A DNA stretch of 64,000 nt from Sulfurimonas sp. HSL-3221 (GCF_021044585.1 NZ_CP087998.1:930001-994000), one strand, 5' to 3'. Numbered from the stretch's first letter, positions 1 to 8,130 are shown. Notes: generated by a model not told the origin, from the letters alone. Numbers and translations are program-made.

Positions 1-1
1 G

Positions 2-91
2 GTCGTCTATTTCATGCCCCCCTACATTATTAATGCGGAGGAGCTGACGTACGTGGTGGACACCGCTTACGAGGCAGTTACTTCACTGTAG
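2..91 (+). CDS. bioA: Adenosylmethionine-8-amino-7-oxononanoate aminotransferase, C-terminal fragment
   Basis: The first 29 codons of the window are the open 3' end of a gene whose 5' part lies outside. The visible tail reads VVYFMPPYIINAEEL and then an aromatic-rich helix, which matches the usual C-terminus of BioA (biotin synthesis, PLP-dependent conversion of KAPA to DAPA). The call rests only on this tail, so a related class III aminotransferase remains possible. It converges on the minus-strand gene ending at 94, with two bases between the stops. Confidence 0.6.
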   Translation, partial: VVYFMPPYIINAEELTYVVDTAYEAVTSL

Positions 92-93
92 CG

Positions 94-672
94 CTATGAG
101 AGCATGCTCTGCCGGAGCATCAGGATCCGGCAGCTCTTCTCCAGCACGGCCAGCTGTTTGGCCATCTCATGCAGGTCGCGGTTGTAGGCGTAGATGCCGT
201 AGCCGCGGATGACGACCAGTTCCAGATCGGAGTTGATCAGCCGTTTGGGAATTTCTGTGGAGGCGCGCTCGTACCACTGGTCGAAGGAGCGGGGATCGTA
301 GACTTCGACGCGGGGCATCTCCTTGATCCCGAAATAGTCCTGCGGTTCGATGACTTCGTGGAGCAGGCTGTATGCCATCGTATTGGGCGGCATCGAGAAG
401 GTGATGAATTTGGCATCGCTGATCTGGCGGTAGATGCTGTGGTGGATGGCCGCGTCGATACTAGCCTCGTTCCAGCGGTAATCTTTCTGGAAATAGAGTT
501 CGATCAGTTGCGAGTCGTTCATGTGGTCGAAGATGGTGTCTTTCGTGTTGATGATAAAACGGCTGTTGTCGGATTTGGCGGAGACGCTGCCGTGGTAGAT
601 GCTGAAGAACTCTTTGCGGAACATCGAGAGGGAGAAAGAGACGAGCTGTTCTTTGAGATGCTGTTTGTTCAT
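94..672 (-). CDS. Class II aldolase/adducin-like protein lacking the zinc histidines
   Basis: The 192-residue product starts MNKQHLKEQLV; a longer reading to 828 adds a low-complexity, basic N-terminus that is not family-like, so the internal ATG at 672 was chosen. The fold pattern of class II aldolases is recognisable: a YHGSVSAKSDNSRFIIN strand block, an AIHHSIYRQISDAKFITFS helix-strand unit, and a C-terminal VIRGYGIYAYNRDLHEMAKQ segment followed by a helix. In active members the positions equivalent to FSMPPN and RGYG carry zinc-binding histidines (HxH and NHG); here they are absent. Inference: a non-catalytic or changed-function homologue. Substrate is unknown. Confidence 0.65.
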   Translation of the reverse strand: MNKQHLKEQLVSFSLSMFRKEFFSIYHGSVSAKSDNSRFIINTKDTIFDHMNDSQLIELYFQKDYRWNEASIDAAIHHSIYRQISDAKFITFSMPPNTMAYSLLHEVIEPQDYFGIKEMPRVEVYDPRSFDQWYERASTEIPKRLINSDLELVVIRGYGIYAYNRDLHEMAKQLAVLEKSCRILMLRQSMLS

Positions 673-739
673 AGCGCTATTGTAACGGAAGATAGGTGAA
701 TTTTTGTGTGTAAGGAGAAGGGGAGCGGAGGGGCCGGCC

Positions 740-1051
740 TTACGGCTGGCCGTTGCCGTACTGCTCGGCGAGATAGTCGGTAATGAGGGCCTGGTCCTCT
801 TTGGTAATGGGTGCTTTAAACGCGTCAACCATTTTTTCGACTTTCTCTTTCCAGAAGCTGCGGGACTGTTTGCCCTGGTTCAGGATGTAGCCGAAAGAGT
901 GGCAGGTCAGACAGTTGGCCTGGACGAGGTCGAAGTGTTTGCCCATCTTAATCTCAAACGGGACATAAGGGACTTCGACGTCCTCGTTCAGGACGGCGTG
1001 GAGATTAAGGGCGCCGAGGCTCAGCAGGGCGGCAAAGATTGTTTTTTTCAT
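740..1051 (-). CDS. sorB: Monohaem cytochrome c subunit of sulfite dehydrogenase (SorB-like)
   Basis: This 103-residue protein has an N-terminal signal peptide (MKKTIFAALLSLGALNLHA) and one CxxCH haem-binding site, CLTCH at residues 47-51. A likely distal methionine lies in the C-terminal half (KMVDAF). It follows the molybdoenzyme gene by 11 bp in the same direction. In Campylobacter jejuni the same pair (Cj0004c/Cj0005c) is a periplasmic sulfite:cytochrome c oxidoreductase, and the small cytochrome accepts electrons from the molybdenum subunit. The assignment follows from size, haem motif and this partnership. Confidence 0.85.
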   Translation of the reverse strand: MKKTIFAALLSLGALNLHAVLNEDVEVPYVPFEIKMGKHFDLVQANCLTCHSFGYILNQGKQSRSFWKEKVEKMVDAFKAPITKEDQALITDYLAEQYGNGQP

Positions 1052-1062
1052 AAAGGCTCTCC

Positions 1063-2253
1063 TTAGACTACTTCGACGGTAACGACGTCGATTCCGTTAA
1101 ATTTGTAACCGCCGTGGTTCCACTTGATATCTTTGGCAAAGGGCTGCTCTTCGCCGGCGCGGTTGATCGCCTTGGCCATGATGGTCTGCTTGCCGTACTT
1201 CTTCGGTTTGAAGTCATAGGTGAACGCGCGGAAGGCGTAGCGTCCCATATCGTCACCGAGGGTCGCCTCCTGCCACGTTTTGCCGTCGTCAAAGGAGAGC
1301 ATGACCGCTTTGATGCCCGCGCCGTAGTCGAAGGCAACCCCGCGGATCGTCGCATAGGAGTTGTGGTAGAGCGTTTCGCCGTTTGTCGGGTAGCCGATGA
1401 AGGATTTGACATTCATCTTCGTGATCGGCTTGGTCGGAACGTGCTCGCCCGGCTTCTGGCATTCGCAGTCGTTGTCCGGCACGCGGTAGGCCTTGTCCAT
1501 AAAGAAGAGGTGCTGGTAGTCGCTGGTGACGGTCAGGTTGCTCAGCATTTTGACCCAGCTGTCGGAGTAGGTGCCCGGGATGACGAGGCGGACCGGGTAG
1601 CCGTTGAGGTACGGCAGGTCCTCGCCGTTCATCTCATAGGCAACGATGACGTGGTCACCGATCTCCTCAAGGTGCAGTTCGCGGACAAAGTTCGGCGTTT
1701 CGTAGTAGGCGGCCGTTTCGGATCCGTTGAACCCGACCCATTCCGCCTCTTTTTTCAGACCGGCACGCTCAAGGATGTCGCGCAGACGCACACCTTTCCA
1801 GCGTGCACATCCCATGGCGCCGCTGCCCCACTGGATACCGCCGGCCGTCGGCTTGAAGGCGGAGCGGCTGTTACCGCCGCACTGCAGGACGGCATAGACT
1901 TCGACCGGTTCGAAGTCATGCTTCAGCTGGTCGACGGAGAGAGAGAGCTCGCGCTCGACGAGGCCGTTAACCTTGATGCGGAAGGTTCCCAGGTCGATGT
2001 GCGTCGGAATGTCCGGCATGTGCCAGCGTACGAAGAACATGTCGTTCGGCGTGACCGGGTGGGCAAAGACGTAGCGCGGGGATTCGAGCAGCGGCGGGCG
2101 GTCGGAGTAGGTGATCATCGGCCGTTTCTGCGGGAACGGAATGGAGGAGATTTTGCGGTTATCGACGGGTTGGCCCGCGGCGAAGGCTTCGGGGCCCAGC
2201 GCGGTCACGCCGGCACCGGCCAGCGCGCCTTTAAGGAAAGATCTGCGTTTCAT
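1063..2253 (-). CDS. sorA: Sulfite dehydrogenase molybdopterin subunit (SorA-like), Tat-exported
   Basis: The 396-residue protein starts with a twin-arginine signal (MKRRSFLKGALAGAG) and continues with an oxidoreductase molybdopterin domain and a C-terminal Mo-co oxidoreductase dimerisation domain. The VYAVLQCGGNSRSAF segment places the cysteine expected to bind molybdenum at residue 125. The family oxidises sulfite to sulfate in the periplasm and passes electrons to a c-type cytochrome, here the gene 11 bp downstream. It is divergent from a LysR regulator across a 179-bp gap that holds a clean inverted repeat. A YedY-type methionine sulfoxide reductase is excluded by the dimerisation domain and the cytochrome partner. 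Confidence 0.88.
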   Translation of the reverse strand: MKRRSFLKGALAGAGVTALGPEAFAAGQPVDNRKISSIPFPQKRPMITYSDRPPLLESPRYVFAHPVTPNDMFFVRWHMPDIPTHIDLGTFRIKVNGLVERELSLSVDQLKHDFEPVEVYAVLQCGGNSRSAFKPTAGGIQWGSGAMGCARWKGVRLRDILERAGLKKEAEWVGFNGSETAAYYETPNFVRELHLEEIGDHVIVAYEMNGEDLPYLNGYPVRLVIPGTYSDSWVKMLSNLTVTSDYQHLFFMDKAYRVPDNDCECQKPGEHVPTKPITKMNVKSFIGYPTNGETLYHNSYATIRGVAFDYGAGIKAVMLSFDDGKTWQEATLGDDMGRYAFRAFTYDFKPKKYGKQTIMAKAINRAGEEQPFAKDIKWNHGGYKFNGIDVVTVEVV

Positions 2254-2284
2254 GATTTTAGGACCTTGAGACGATATAAAATCG

Positions 2285-2316
2285 TTTGATAAAAATTATG
2301 TCCGTATTTTATCAAA
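2285..2316. promoter_or_regulatory. Inverted repeat between sorA and the LysR gene, candidate operator
   Basis: Two perfect 10-base arms, TTTGATAAAA (2285-2294) and TTTTATCAAA (2307-2316), are separated by 12 bases. The repeat lies 32 bp upstream of the sorA start and about 117 bp from the LysR start, where a repressor or activator would act. A LysR-type site is the obvious candidate because the adjacent gene encodes one, but another regulator could use it. Confidence 0.55.
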
Positions 2317-2349
2317 AAGATATAGTTAAGAAAAATAAAACCAAAATGA

Positions 2350-2355
2350 TATAAT
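2350..2355 (+). promoter_or_regulatory. Candidate -10 box (TATAAT) for the LysR gene
   Basis: A perfect TATAAT lies 78 bp upstream of the LysR start in an AT-rich stretch. Campylobacterota sigma-70 promoters often have a good -10 and a weak or absent -35, which fits here. The site is also 34 bp from the inverted repeat at 2285-2316. Confidence 0.5.
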
Positions 2356-2432
2356 GTGCAATAAAACTGTACTTAATGGATCGCGTTTCCCCCGGGAAAC
2401 AGGGGCACAGAGAGGTGCAGGAGGAGGGTGAG

Positions 2433-3320
2433 ATGTATACGCTGAAACAGCTGGAACTTTTTCTCGATCTGGGGCGGAGCGAAAAGATTATCGATACGGC
2501 CAAAAAGTTCGGGCTGAGCCAGTCGGCGGTTTCGATGGCGATCAAGGAGCTCGAGCGCCTGCTCGACGGCCCGCTGTTCGAGCGGATCGGCAAACGGCTG
2601 GTCCTCAACGGGCGGGGGGCGATGCTGATGCGCAGCGCCCAACCGCACGTCGATGCCCTGCACGCCCTCTACGACCAGATGCGCAGCGATTCGCTGCGCG
2701 GGGAGCTCCGCCTGGCGGCCAGTGTGACGATCGCGGAGTACTTCATCCCGACGCTGGTCTGCAACTATATGGAGCAGAACGAACATGTCAGTATCTCGCT
2801 CAAAAGCGCCAACACCGCCGACGTCATCCGCAAAGTCACCTCCGGGGAAGTCGATATCGGCTTTATCGAGGGGGAGGGGATCCTTGAAGAGGTCGAGAGC
2901 CGGGTGTTGATGCGCGACGAGCTGGTCGTGCTCACAAGCGACAAGGCACTGGCAGAGCGGGGGCCGTGGTTTATCGACCAGCTGGCATCGCGGCCGTGGA
3001 TCATGCGGGAAAAAGGCTCCGGGACCCGGGCCGTCTTCCTCAACGCGATCAGCCCCGTCGACCAGGAGCTCAACATGGTGATGGAGCTGGAGCATATCGA
3101 GTCGATCAAAAACTTCCTGCTGGCCAAGCCCGATTATCTCAGCGTTCTGCCGCGCATTTCAGTCAGAAGGGAACTGGAAGAGGGGCACCTGTTCGAGATC
3201 GCGATCAAGGCGCACCACTTCGAGCGCGACTTCACGATGATCTCCCGCAGCCAGCAGACGCTGCTGCCGCTGCAGACCCATTTCCAGGAGTACCTCTTAA
3301 GTTCCATCGGGCTACAATAG
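2433..3320 (+). CDS. LysR-family transcriptional regulator, divergent from sorAB
   Basis: The 295-residue protein begins MYTLKQLELFLDLG with a winged helix-turn-helix (SQSAVSMAIKELERLLDGPLFER) followed by a periplasmic-binding-like effector domain. The start at 2433 is preceded by AGGAGG; an upstream in-frame ATG at 2376 has no such site. By organisation it resembles YeiE/CysB-type regulators, and YeiE in Salmonella controls sulfite metabolism. Since it faces the sulfite dehydrogenase genes and a palindrome lies between, it probably senses sulfite or a related sulfur compound; this is inference from position. Confidence 0.85.
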   Translation: MYTLKQLELFLDLGRSEKIIDTAKKFGLSQSAVSMAIKELERLLDGPLFERIGKRLVLNGRGAMLMRSAQPHVDALHALYDQMRSDSLRGELRLAASVTIAEYFIPTLVCNYMEQNEHVSISLKSANTADVIRKVTSGEVDIGFIEGEGILEEVESRVLMRDELVVLTSDKALAERGPWFIDQLASRPWIMREKGSGTRAVFLNAISPVDQELNMVMELEHIESIKNFLLAKPDYLSVLPRISVRRELEEGHLFEIAIKAHHFERDFTMISRSQQTLLPLQTHFQEYLLSSIGLQ

Positions 3321-3323
3321 CGC

Positions 3324-4256
3324 ATGCAGAACATCCCCCATATTCCGGTACTTTACCGAGAAGTTACCGAAGCTTTTTCCGGCTGCGAAGCGGGCATCGT
3401 CGTCGACTGTACCATGGGGTACGGCGGGCACAGCAGCCTGCTGCTCGAAGCGAACCCGAACCTCCGTCTGGTCGGCATCGACCAGGACGAGACGGCGATC
3501 CGTTTTTCGACGGAGCGGCTGGCCCCGTTCGGAGAGCGCGTCGAGATCCGTAAGGGGCGCTTTTCCGCCGTGCTGGAGACGATCGTGCGGGATTACGGCG
3601 CGGAGCAGATCCGGGGGGTGCTCGCGGATATCGGCGTCTCTTCGCTGCAGCTGGACGAGAAGGATCGCGGTTTCTCCTTTGAGAGCGAGACGCTGGATAT
3701 GCGGATGGACCCCTCGGCCCCGCTGGATGCCGCGACCGTCGTCAATACCTACGCCGAGGCGGAACTCGAGCGCATCCTGCGCGACTACGGCGAGGTTCCC
3801 AACGCGCGCAAGATCGCGCAGGTCATCGCAACGCAGCGGCCCTTCACCTCCGCCAAAGCGCTCGCCGAGGCGGTCCGCCCCTTCGCGCCCCGCGGCAAGA
3901 AGATCCATCCGGCGACGCTGGTGATGCAGGCGATCCGCATCGAGGTGAACGACGAGCTGGGGGAGCTGAACCGCCTGCTCGACGTCTGCGAACGCGCCTG
4001 CTTCCCCGAGGCGCTCATCGGGATCATCTCGTTCCACTCCCTCGAAGATCGCATCGTCAAGCAGCGGTTCGCGCAGTGGGCGAAAAACTGTATCTGCCCC
4101 AGCGACGCGATGCGCTGTACCTGCGGCAACGACCACGCCATCGGGCGCCCCCGGCCGAAAAAGCCGATCACGGCACAGGCGGACGAACTCAAAGAGAACC
4201 CCCGCAGCCGCAGTGCGAAACTGCGGCTTTTTGAGATGAACTGCCATGGACGATAA
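3324..4256 (+). CDS. rsmH: 16S rRNA (cytosine(1402)-N(4))-methyltransferase
   Basis: This 310-residue protein has the full RsmH pattern: HIPVLYREV near the N-terminus, the SAM-binding strand VVDCTMGYGGHS, the LVGIDQD acidic loop, the ADIGVSSLQLD motif, and the C-terminal ISFHSLEDRIVKQRF signature. It methylates N4 of C1402 in the 16S rRNA decoding centre. It starts 3 bp after the LysR stop, and its last 11 bp overlap the next gene, so the three genes rsmH, ftsL-like and RND permease are tightly coupled. Length is normal for the family. Confidence 0.97.
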   Translation: MQNIPHIPVLYREVTEAFSGCEAGIVVDCTMGYGGHSSLLLEANPNLRLVGIDQDETAIRFSTERLAPFGERVEIRKGRFSAVLETIVRDYGAEQIRGVLADIGVSSLQLDEKDRGFSFESETLDMRMDPSAPLDAATVVNTYAEAELERILRDYGEVPNARKIAQVIATQRPFTSAKALAEAVRPFAPRGKKIHPATLVMQAIRIEVNDELGELNRLLDVCERACFPEALIGIISFHSLEDRIVKQRFAQWAKNCICPSDAMRCTCGNDHAIGRPRPKKPITAQADELKENPRSRSAKLRLFEMNCHGR

Positions 4257-4539
4257 AGCCAACCTCCTTGAGGAGACCGGCAGCGCCATTGTTACCCGCA
4301 AAGGAATAGGCCTGCGGTTTCTGTTCAGCATGCTGATGGTCTTCGGGATCGTCTGGATGCTGCTCTTCCCGAAGATCTACCTTCAAAACAGCATCTACTA
4401 CAAAAGCCGCGACATTGCGACGATGCAGCGCGAATACGAGACGCTCAAAGAGGAGAACCTCGTCATCAAGCGGCGGGTGGAGGCGCTGAAGTTCAAAAAC
4501 CAGGTGCTCGACACCCTCTTTGTCGAGGAGCAGCCGTGA
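4246..4539 (+). CDS. FtsL-like single-pass membrane protein
   Basis: The 97-residue product has a short cytoplasmic tail, one membrane segment (about residues 23-43, FLFSMLMVFGIVWMLLF) and a C-terminal periplasmic coiled coil rich in K/E/R heptads (MQREYETLKEENLVIKRRVEAL). This architecture and the position directly after rsmH are those of the cell-division protein FtsL in many bacteria. Sequence conservation of FtsL is low, so the call rests on topology and synteny. It overlaps rsmH by 11 bp and the following RND gene by 4 bp. Confidence 0.6.
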   Translation: MDDKANLLEETGSAIVTRKGIGLRFLFSMLMVFGIVWMLLFPKIYLQNSIYYKSRDIATMQREYETLKEENLVIKRRVEALKFKNQVLDTLFVEEQP

Positions 4540-7500
4540 TCGCACGCCTCATCGAGTTCGCGCTGAACAAACCGCTGCTCAACCACATGCTGCTGCTGTT
4601 CGTGCTGCTCCTCTCCGTCTTCGCCTACCTTAACATTCCCAAAGAGATCTTCCCGCCGATCCAGATGGACAAGATCACGATCACCGGAGGCTACGCCGGG
4701 GCGAGCGCGGATGTCCTGGATAAAATGGTCGTCACCACGATCGAGGACGAGCTGGGGAATATCAGCGAACTGGAGACGGTGACGACGACGATCAAAAACG
4801 GCGCGTTCACCATCACGGCCGACATCAAGCCGGGATCGCAGAACATCAACGTGCTCAACGACGTCAAGGATATCATCGCCCAGACGAAGCGGGACCTCCC
4901 TTCGGACATGAACGAACCCATCGCGCAGATCCATGAAGAGACGATCCCGCTGGTGCTGGTGGCCATCGCCGGTGAGGCGCCCATGACCGAACTCCTTGCG
5001 CGCGCCGATGAGCTCAAAAGCGCGCTGTCGCGCTACAAGGAGCTCAGCGACATTACGATCCGGGGCGATTCCGACGACGAACTCGTCTTCCGCATCGATC
5101 CGGACAAACTGGACGCCTACGGCCTCTCCACCGACGCCGTGGTCGCAGCGCTGCAGAATCTCAGTTCCATTTTTCCCGTCGGCACCATCAAGCGGCGGGG
5201 CGAACACCTTTACATCAGCACCTACAACGGCGAAAAAGATGAAACGGCGATCGAGAATACGGTTATCGGCGTCGGCGGCAAGCGGGTGAAAATCGGCCAG
5301 ATCGCTACGGCCACCTTCGAGCTGGGCGACGCGACGGAGCTGTCGCACTACAATGGGGTTCGCAACGTCTCCGTCAACATCACCAAGTCAAAATCGGGCA
5401 ACGCCATCGCCCTGGCCAAACAGATCCGCGAAACCCTCAAGGGCTTCGAAAAACGCTACCCGGACCTGCAGTTCGCGGTCTACACCGACACTTCGGTCTG
5501 GATCAAGAACCGTCTCAATACGGTCGTCTCCAACATCATCGTCGGGCTGATTCTCGTCTTCGCCGCCATGCTTATCTTCGTCAACCGCGGCATCGCGCTC
5601 GTCGTGGCGATGGGGATCCCGATGAGTTTCATGATCGGGCTGATCGCGACGGAGATGATCGGCTATTCGCTCAACATGCTCTCCCTGCTCGGCGCCCTGA
5701 TCGCCCTGGGGATGCTCGTCGACGAAGCGATCGTCGTGGCGGAGAACATCTACCGCCACATGGAGGAGGGGATGCCACGGCGTCAGGCGGCGATCCAGGG
5801 GGCGGTGGAGATGTTCCCCGCCGTGCTGACGGCGACGCTGACGACGGTTTTTGCCTTTTTGCCGATGCTGCTGATCAGCGGGGAGATGGGGACTTTTATC
5901 AAGATCCTGCCCGTGATGATCACCATTTTGCTGCTCAGCTCCCTCTTCGAAGCCTTCTTCTTCCTGCCGCTGCATGCGCACGAACTGCTGCGCCTGCGCC
6001 GGGAGAGCCATGTCAGCCACAGTATCTGGGAACACCTCTACCGCTGGTACGACAAAACGCTGCACCTCCTTTTCCGCCGCCGCAAACGCTCCCTTTTCCT
6101 GATCGTCGGCACCATCGCTGCGTTGACGGCGGTGATGGTGTCGCAGAGCCGTTTTCAGCTTTTCCCGCCCTTCGACGTGACCCAGGTCTACGTGACGGGG
6201 AAGGTCAATATCAACAACGAGCTCGAAGATACGGAGCAGAGGGTTGCGGCCATCGAGCGGATGTTGCTGGAGAAGCTTGACCCCGAAGAGTACTCCTCGG
6301 TGACGGCGGTGATCGGGATGCGTCTGGATGCGAAGAACAAGGCGGAAATCGGCGAGAACCTCTTCCAGGTCTTCATCGACCTGCACGAACGCGCACCGGA
6401 TAACTGGTACAACCGATATATCAATCCCATCTTCTCGATCGAATATAACGCCGACGTGCTCAAACGGCAGCGTGATGCCAAGCGGATCAGCGAAGACGTC
6501 AAACAGTGGCTCGAACCGCTCGCCCAACGCACGGAAGATGACGGGACCAAGACCTTCGAGAACTTCAACGTTACCGTCCCGGGAACGGGGGTCGTCGCGC
6601 ACGATATCGAGCTCGCGCTCGAGGGCAAGGATGATGCGGAGCTGGCGATGGGCGTGAAAGTGCTGGAAGCAGCCCTAGCCGACGTGACGGGGGTCTATAA
6701 CATTTCCGATGATGCCGATCTCGGGGAGCGGGAGCTGAAACTGCGCATCAACGACTACGGTTACGACCTGGGGCTTACCGAGGCGGATATCAGCCGTCAG
6801 CTGCGCGCCCACTACCTCAAAGGCGAATACGGCAAGATGTTCAGTGCCAGCGGCCTGGTCCGCATCCGCATCGAGAGTGTGCAGAAAGATGACCCCGAGA
6901 GTCTGGAGACCTTCCGCATCCAGATCCCGGGCAGCACGCAGACCGTTGCCCTGCGCGACGTCGCCGACTTCATCTATACGCAGGCTTATGTGACGATCGA
7001 AAAGGAGGACGGTACGCGTATCCGCAGCGTCTATGCGTCGCTGGACAAGGATATTCGGACATCGTCGGAGGTGATGGCGGCGATCGCACCGACGCTGGAA
7101 GGGCTCAGGAAAGAGGGCTTTGATATCGAGATCAAGGGGGAGGAGAAGGAGAACGCCAAGACGCAGCGGGAGATGTCCCAGGCGGCGGCCGTCGCGATCT
7201 TCCTGATCTTTATTACCCTCGTATGGCTGTTCGACTCGCTGGTACTGGCGCTGATCGTGCTCAGCACGATCCCCCTTGTCCTTGTCGGTGTCTATGTCGG
7301 CCACTGGGTGATGGGCCTCACCATTACGATGCCGAGTCTGATCGGGGCCGTGGGGCTGGCGGGGGTCGTCGTGAACGACGGCCTGATCATGGTGAGTTTT
7401 ATCCGGCAGGCCAGGGACAGCGAAGCGTTGATGCGGCGGGCGCGGACCCGCCTGCGGCCGATCCTGATGACGTCGATCACGACGGTACTCGGGCTCATGA

Positions 7501-7643
7501 CGCTGATCTTTTTCGCTTCGGGTCAGGCACAGATACTGCAGCCGATGGCGGTGTCGCTGGGATACGGGATATTATGGGCAACGGTACTGAACTTGTTCTA
7601 TGTACCGTTGCTTTATGCCGTCATCTACCGTATCAAACGGTAG
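4536..7643 (+). CDS. RND-family efflux transporter permease (AcrB/MdtBC type)
   Basis: The 1035-residue protein has the two-fold RND plan: a membrane helix at the N-terminus, a large periplasmic loop, a block of membrane helices including the conserved GMLVDEAIVVAENIYRHMEEG region (helix 4, proton relay acidic residue), then a second loop and a second membrane block with GVVVNDGLIMV. It starts with GTG overlapping the stop of the FtsL-like gene (GTGA). No adaptor or TolC gene is adjacent, so its partners must be encoded elsewhere. Substrate cannot be told from sequence; this family covers drugs, bile salts and metal-independent organic export. Confidence 0.92.
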   Translation: MIARLIEFALNKPLLNHMLLLFVLLLSVFAYLNIPKEIFPPIQMDKITITGGYAGASADVLDKMVVTTIEDELGNISELETVTTTIKNGAFTITADIKPGSQNINVLNDVKDIIAQTKRDLPSDMNEPIAQIHEETIPLVLVAIAGEAPMTELLARADELKSALSRYKELSDITIRGDSDDELVFRIDPDKLDAYGLSTDAVVAALQNLSSIFPVGTIKRRGEHLYISTYNGEKDETAIENTVIGVGGKRVKIGQIATATFELGDATELSHYNGVRNVSVNITKSKSGNAIALAKQIRETLKGFEKRYPDLQFAVYTDTSVWIKNRLNTVVSNIIVGLILVFAAMLIFVNRGIALVVAMGIPMSFMIGLIATEMIGYSLNMLSLLGALIALGMLVDEAIVVAENIYRHMEEGMPRRQAAIQGAVEMFPAVLTATLTTVFAFLPMLLISGEMGTFIKILPVMITILLLSSLFEAFFFLPLHAHELLRLRRESHVSHSIWEHLYRWYDKTLHLLFRRRKRSLFLIVGTIAALTAVMVSQSRFQLFPPFDVTQVYVTGKVNINNELEDTEQRVAAIERMLLEKLDPEEYSSVTAVIGMRLDAKNKAEIGENLFQVFIDLHERAPDNWYNRYINPIFSIEYNADVLKRQRDAKRISEDVKQWLEPLAQRTEDDGTKTFENFNVTVPGTGVVAHDIELALEGKDDAELAMGVKVLEAALADVTGVYNISDDADLGERELKLRINDYGYDLGLTEADISRQLRAHYLKGEYGKMFSASGLVRIRIESVQKDDPESLETFRIQIPGSTQTVALRDVADFIYTQAYVTIEKEDGTRIRSVYASLDKDIRTSSEVMAAIAPTLEGLRKEGFDIEIKGEEKENAKTQREMSQAAAVAIFLIFITLVWLFDSLVLALIVLSTIPLVLVGVYVGHWVMGLTITMPSLIGAVGLAGVVVNDGLIMVSFIRQARDSEALMRRARTRLRPILMTSITTVLGLMTLIFFASGQAQILQPMAVSLGYGILWATVLNLFYVPLLYAVIYRIKR

Positions 7644-7683
7644 CGACGCGCTTTGAAATGAGAGGAGAAAAGGAAGTGCGGTA

Positions 7684-7709
7684 GGGAAGGAAGCCGACAC
7701 TTCCCTCCC
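7684..7709 (-). terminator. Strong 10-bp hairpin, possible terminator
   Basis: The arms GGGAAGGAAG (7684-7693) and CTTCCCTCCC (7700-7709) form a stem with one G-U pair and a 6-base loop. On the minus strand it is followed within about 10 bases by a pyrimidine-rich run (CTTCCTTTTCTCC), so it could end the riboswitch transcript read leftwards. On the plus strand it follows the RND gene by 40 bp and could stop that mRNA, although no T tract follows on that side. Confidence 0.5.
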
Positions 7710-7885
7710 TGTGATTAAACGGACACTCAAAATCATACAGACCTGCCGTCCGCACAGACGTCAGCGTCCGTATGATGGCATCAGGTTGAGTAGTAAGGAG
7801 TGTACCGTCACCTTATGTTGAACCGAGAATTGTGTGCTAATTAGTAGAGCGTGTGCAAGACACTCGAGGAGTAGAAGACCTTAGT

Positions 7886-7969
7886 TTATGTTTAGGCAAC
7901 CCGGCCGTCTCAGTGAGACCCGTGGCTTTCCGTCCCCGTTTCGCAACGAGTTTGGCATTATCTACATAA
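7886..7969 (-). promoter_or_regulatory. Cyclic-di-GMP-I (GEMM) riboswitch aptamer
   Basis: On the minus strand this 84-nt element shows the GEMM core in order. A P1 stem is formed by TTATGT and ACATAA. Next come GCCAAA and a hairpin CTCGTT-GCGA-AACGGG, in which GCGA is the GNRA tetraloop used for docking. Then GGGACGGAAAGCC and the P3 stem GTCTC/GAGAC lead to the terminal GGCCGGGTTGCC, which matches the conserved 3' strand. The AAAGCCACGGGTC...GACGGCCGGGTTGCC wording closely resembles Geobacter GEMM sequences. The base equivalent to Vc2 G20, which selects c-di-GMP against cGAMP, is not certain here because of a one-base alignment ambiguity. There is no protein gene downstream on this strand before the RND 3' end. 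Confidence 0.82.
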
Positions 7970-8124
7970 TTAAGCAACAACAGATTGTTATAAGTTACAG
8001 CTTACAGTTCCATTAAAATATGATTTTTTTCTAGCTTTATTTTTTTATCGGATCGTAAAGTAGCGATTGGCAAAGTCCGGACGGTGATTATGAGTTGAGG
8101 AGATGCACTTAAGCCCAAAAGGGG

Positions 8125-8130
8125 TATAAT
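8125..8130 (+). promoter_or_regulatory. Candidate -10 box (TATAAT) for the 8158-14452 gene block
   Basis: A perfect TATAAT lies 27 bp upstream of the ATG at 8158, preceded by AT-rich sequence. No further equally good promoter is seen before the hemC end at 14452, and most genes in that block overlap or nearly touch, so this may drive a long operon. Confidence 0.55.

Larger units (their letters stand above)
7684..7969 (-). ncRNA. Structured noncoding transcript downstream of a GEMM riboswitch
   Basis: Reading the minus strand from the riboswitch (7969-7886) towards the RND gene, no ORF with a ribosome site is present, but RNA structure is dense. Outer arms at 7786-7791 and 7725-7730 (ACTCAA/TTGAGT) enclose an 11-bp perfect stem with one G-U pair (7766-7776 with 7732-7742) capped by further pairing, and a 10-bp hairpin closes the region at 7684-7709. 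A smaller hairpin (GAGTGT/ACACGCTC) lies near 7830-7855. The inference is a c-di-GMP-controlled RNA of about 290 nt that acts as RNA. The function is unknown, and the strand is decided only by the orientation of the aptamer. Confidence 0.5.

Noticed and set aside
4536-7643. Long antisense frames across the RND and other GC-rich genes
   Set aside because: High GC gives few chance stops; the frames show no family patterns and are shadows of the real genes.
8071-8090. AAAGTCCGGACGG, similar to a conserved RNase P RNA stretch
   Set aside because: The rest of the RNase P RNA core is not present around it.
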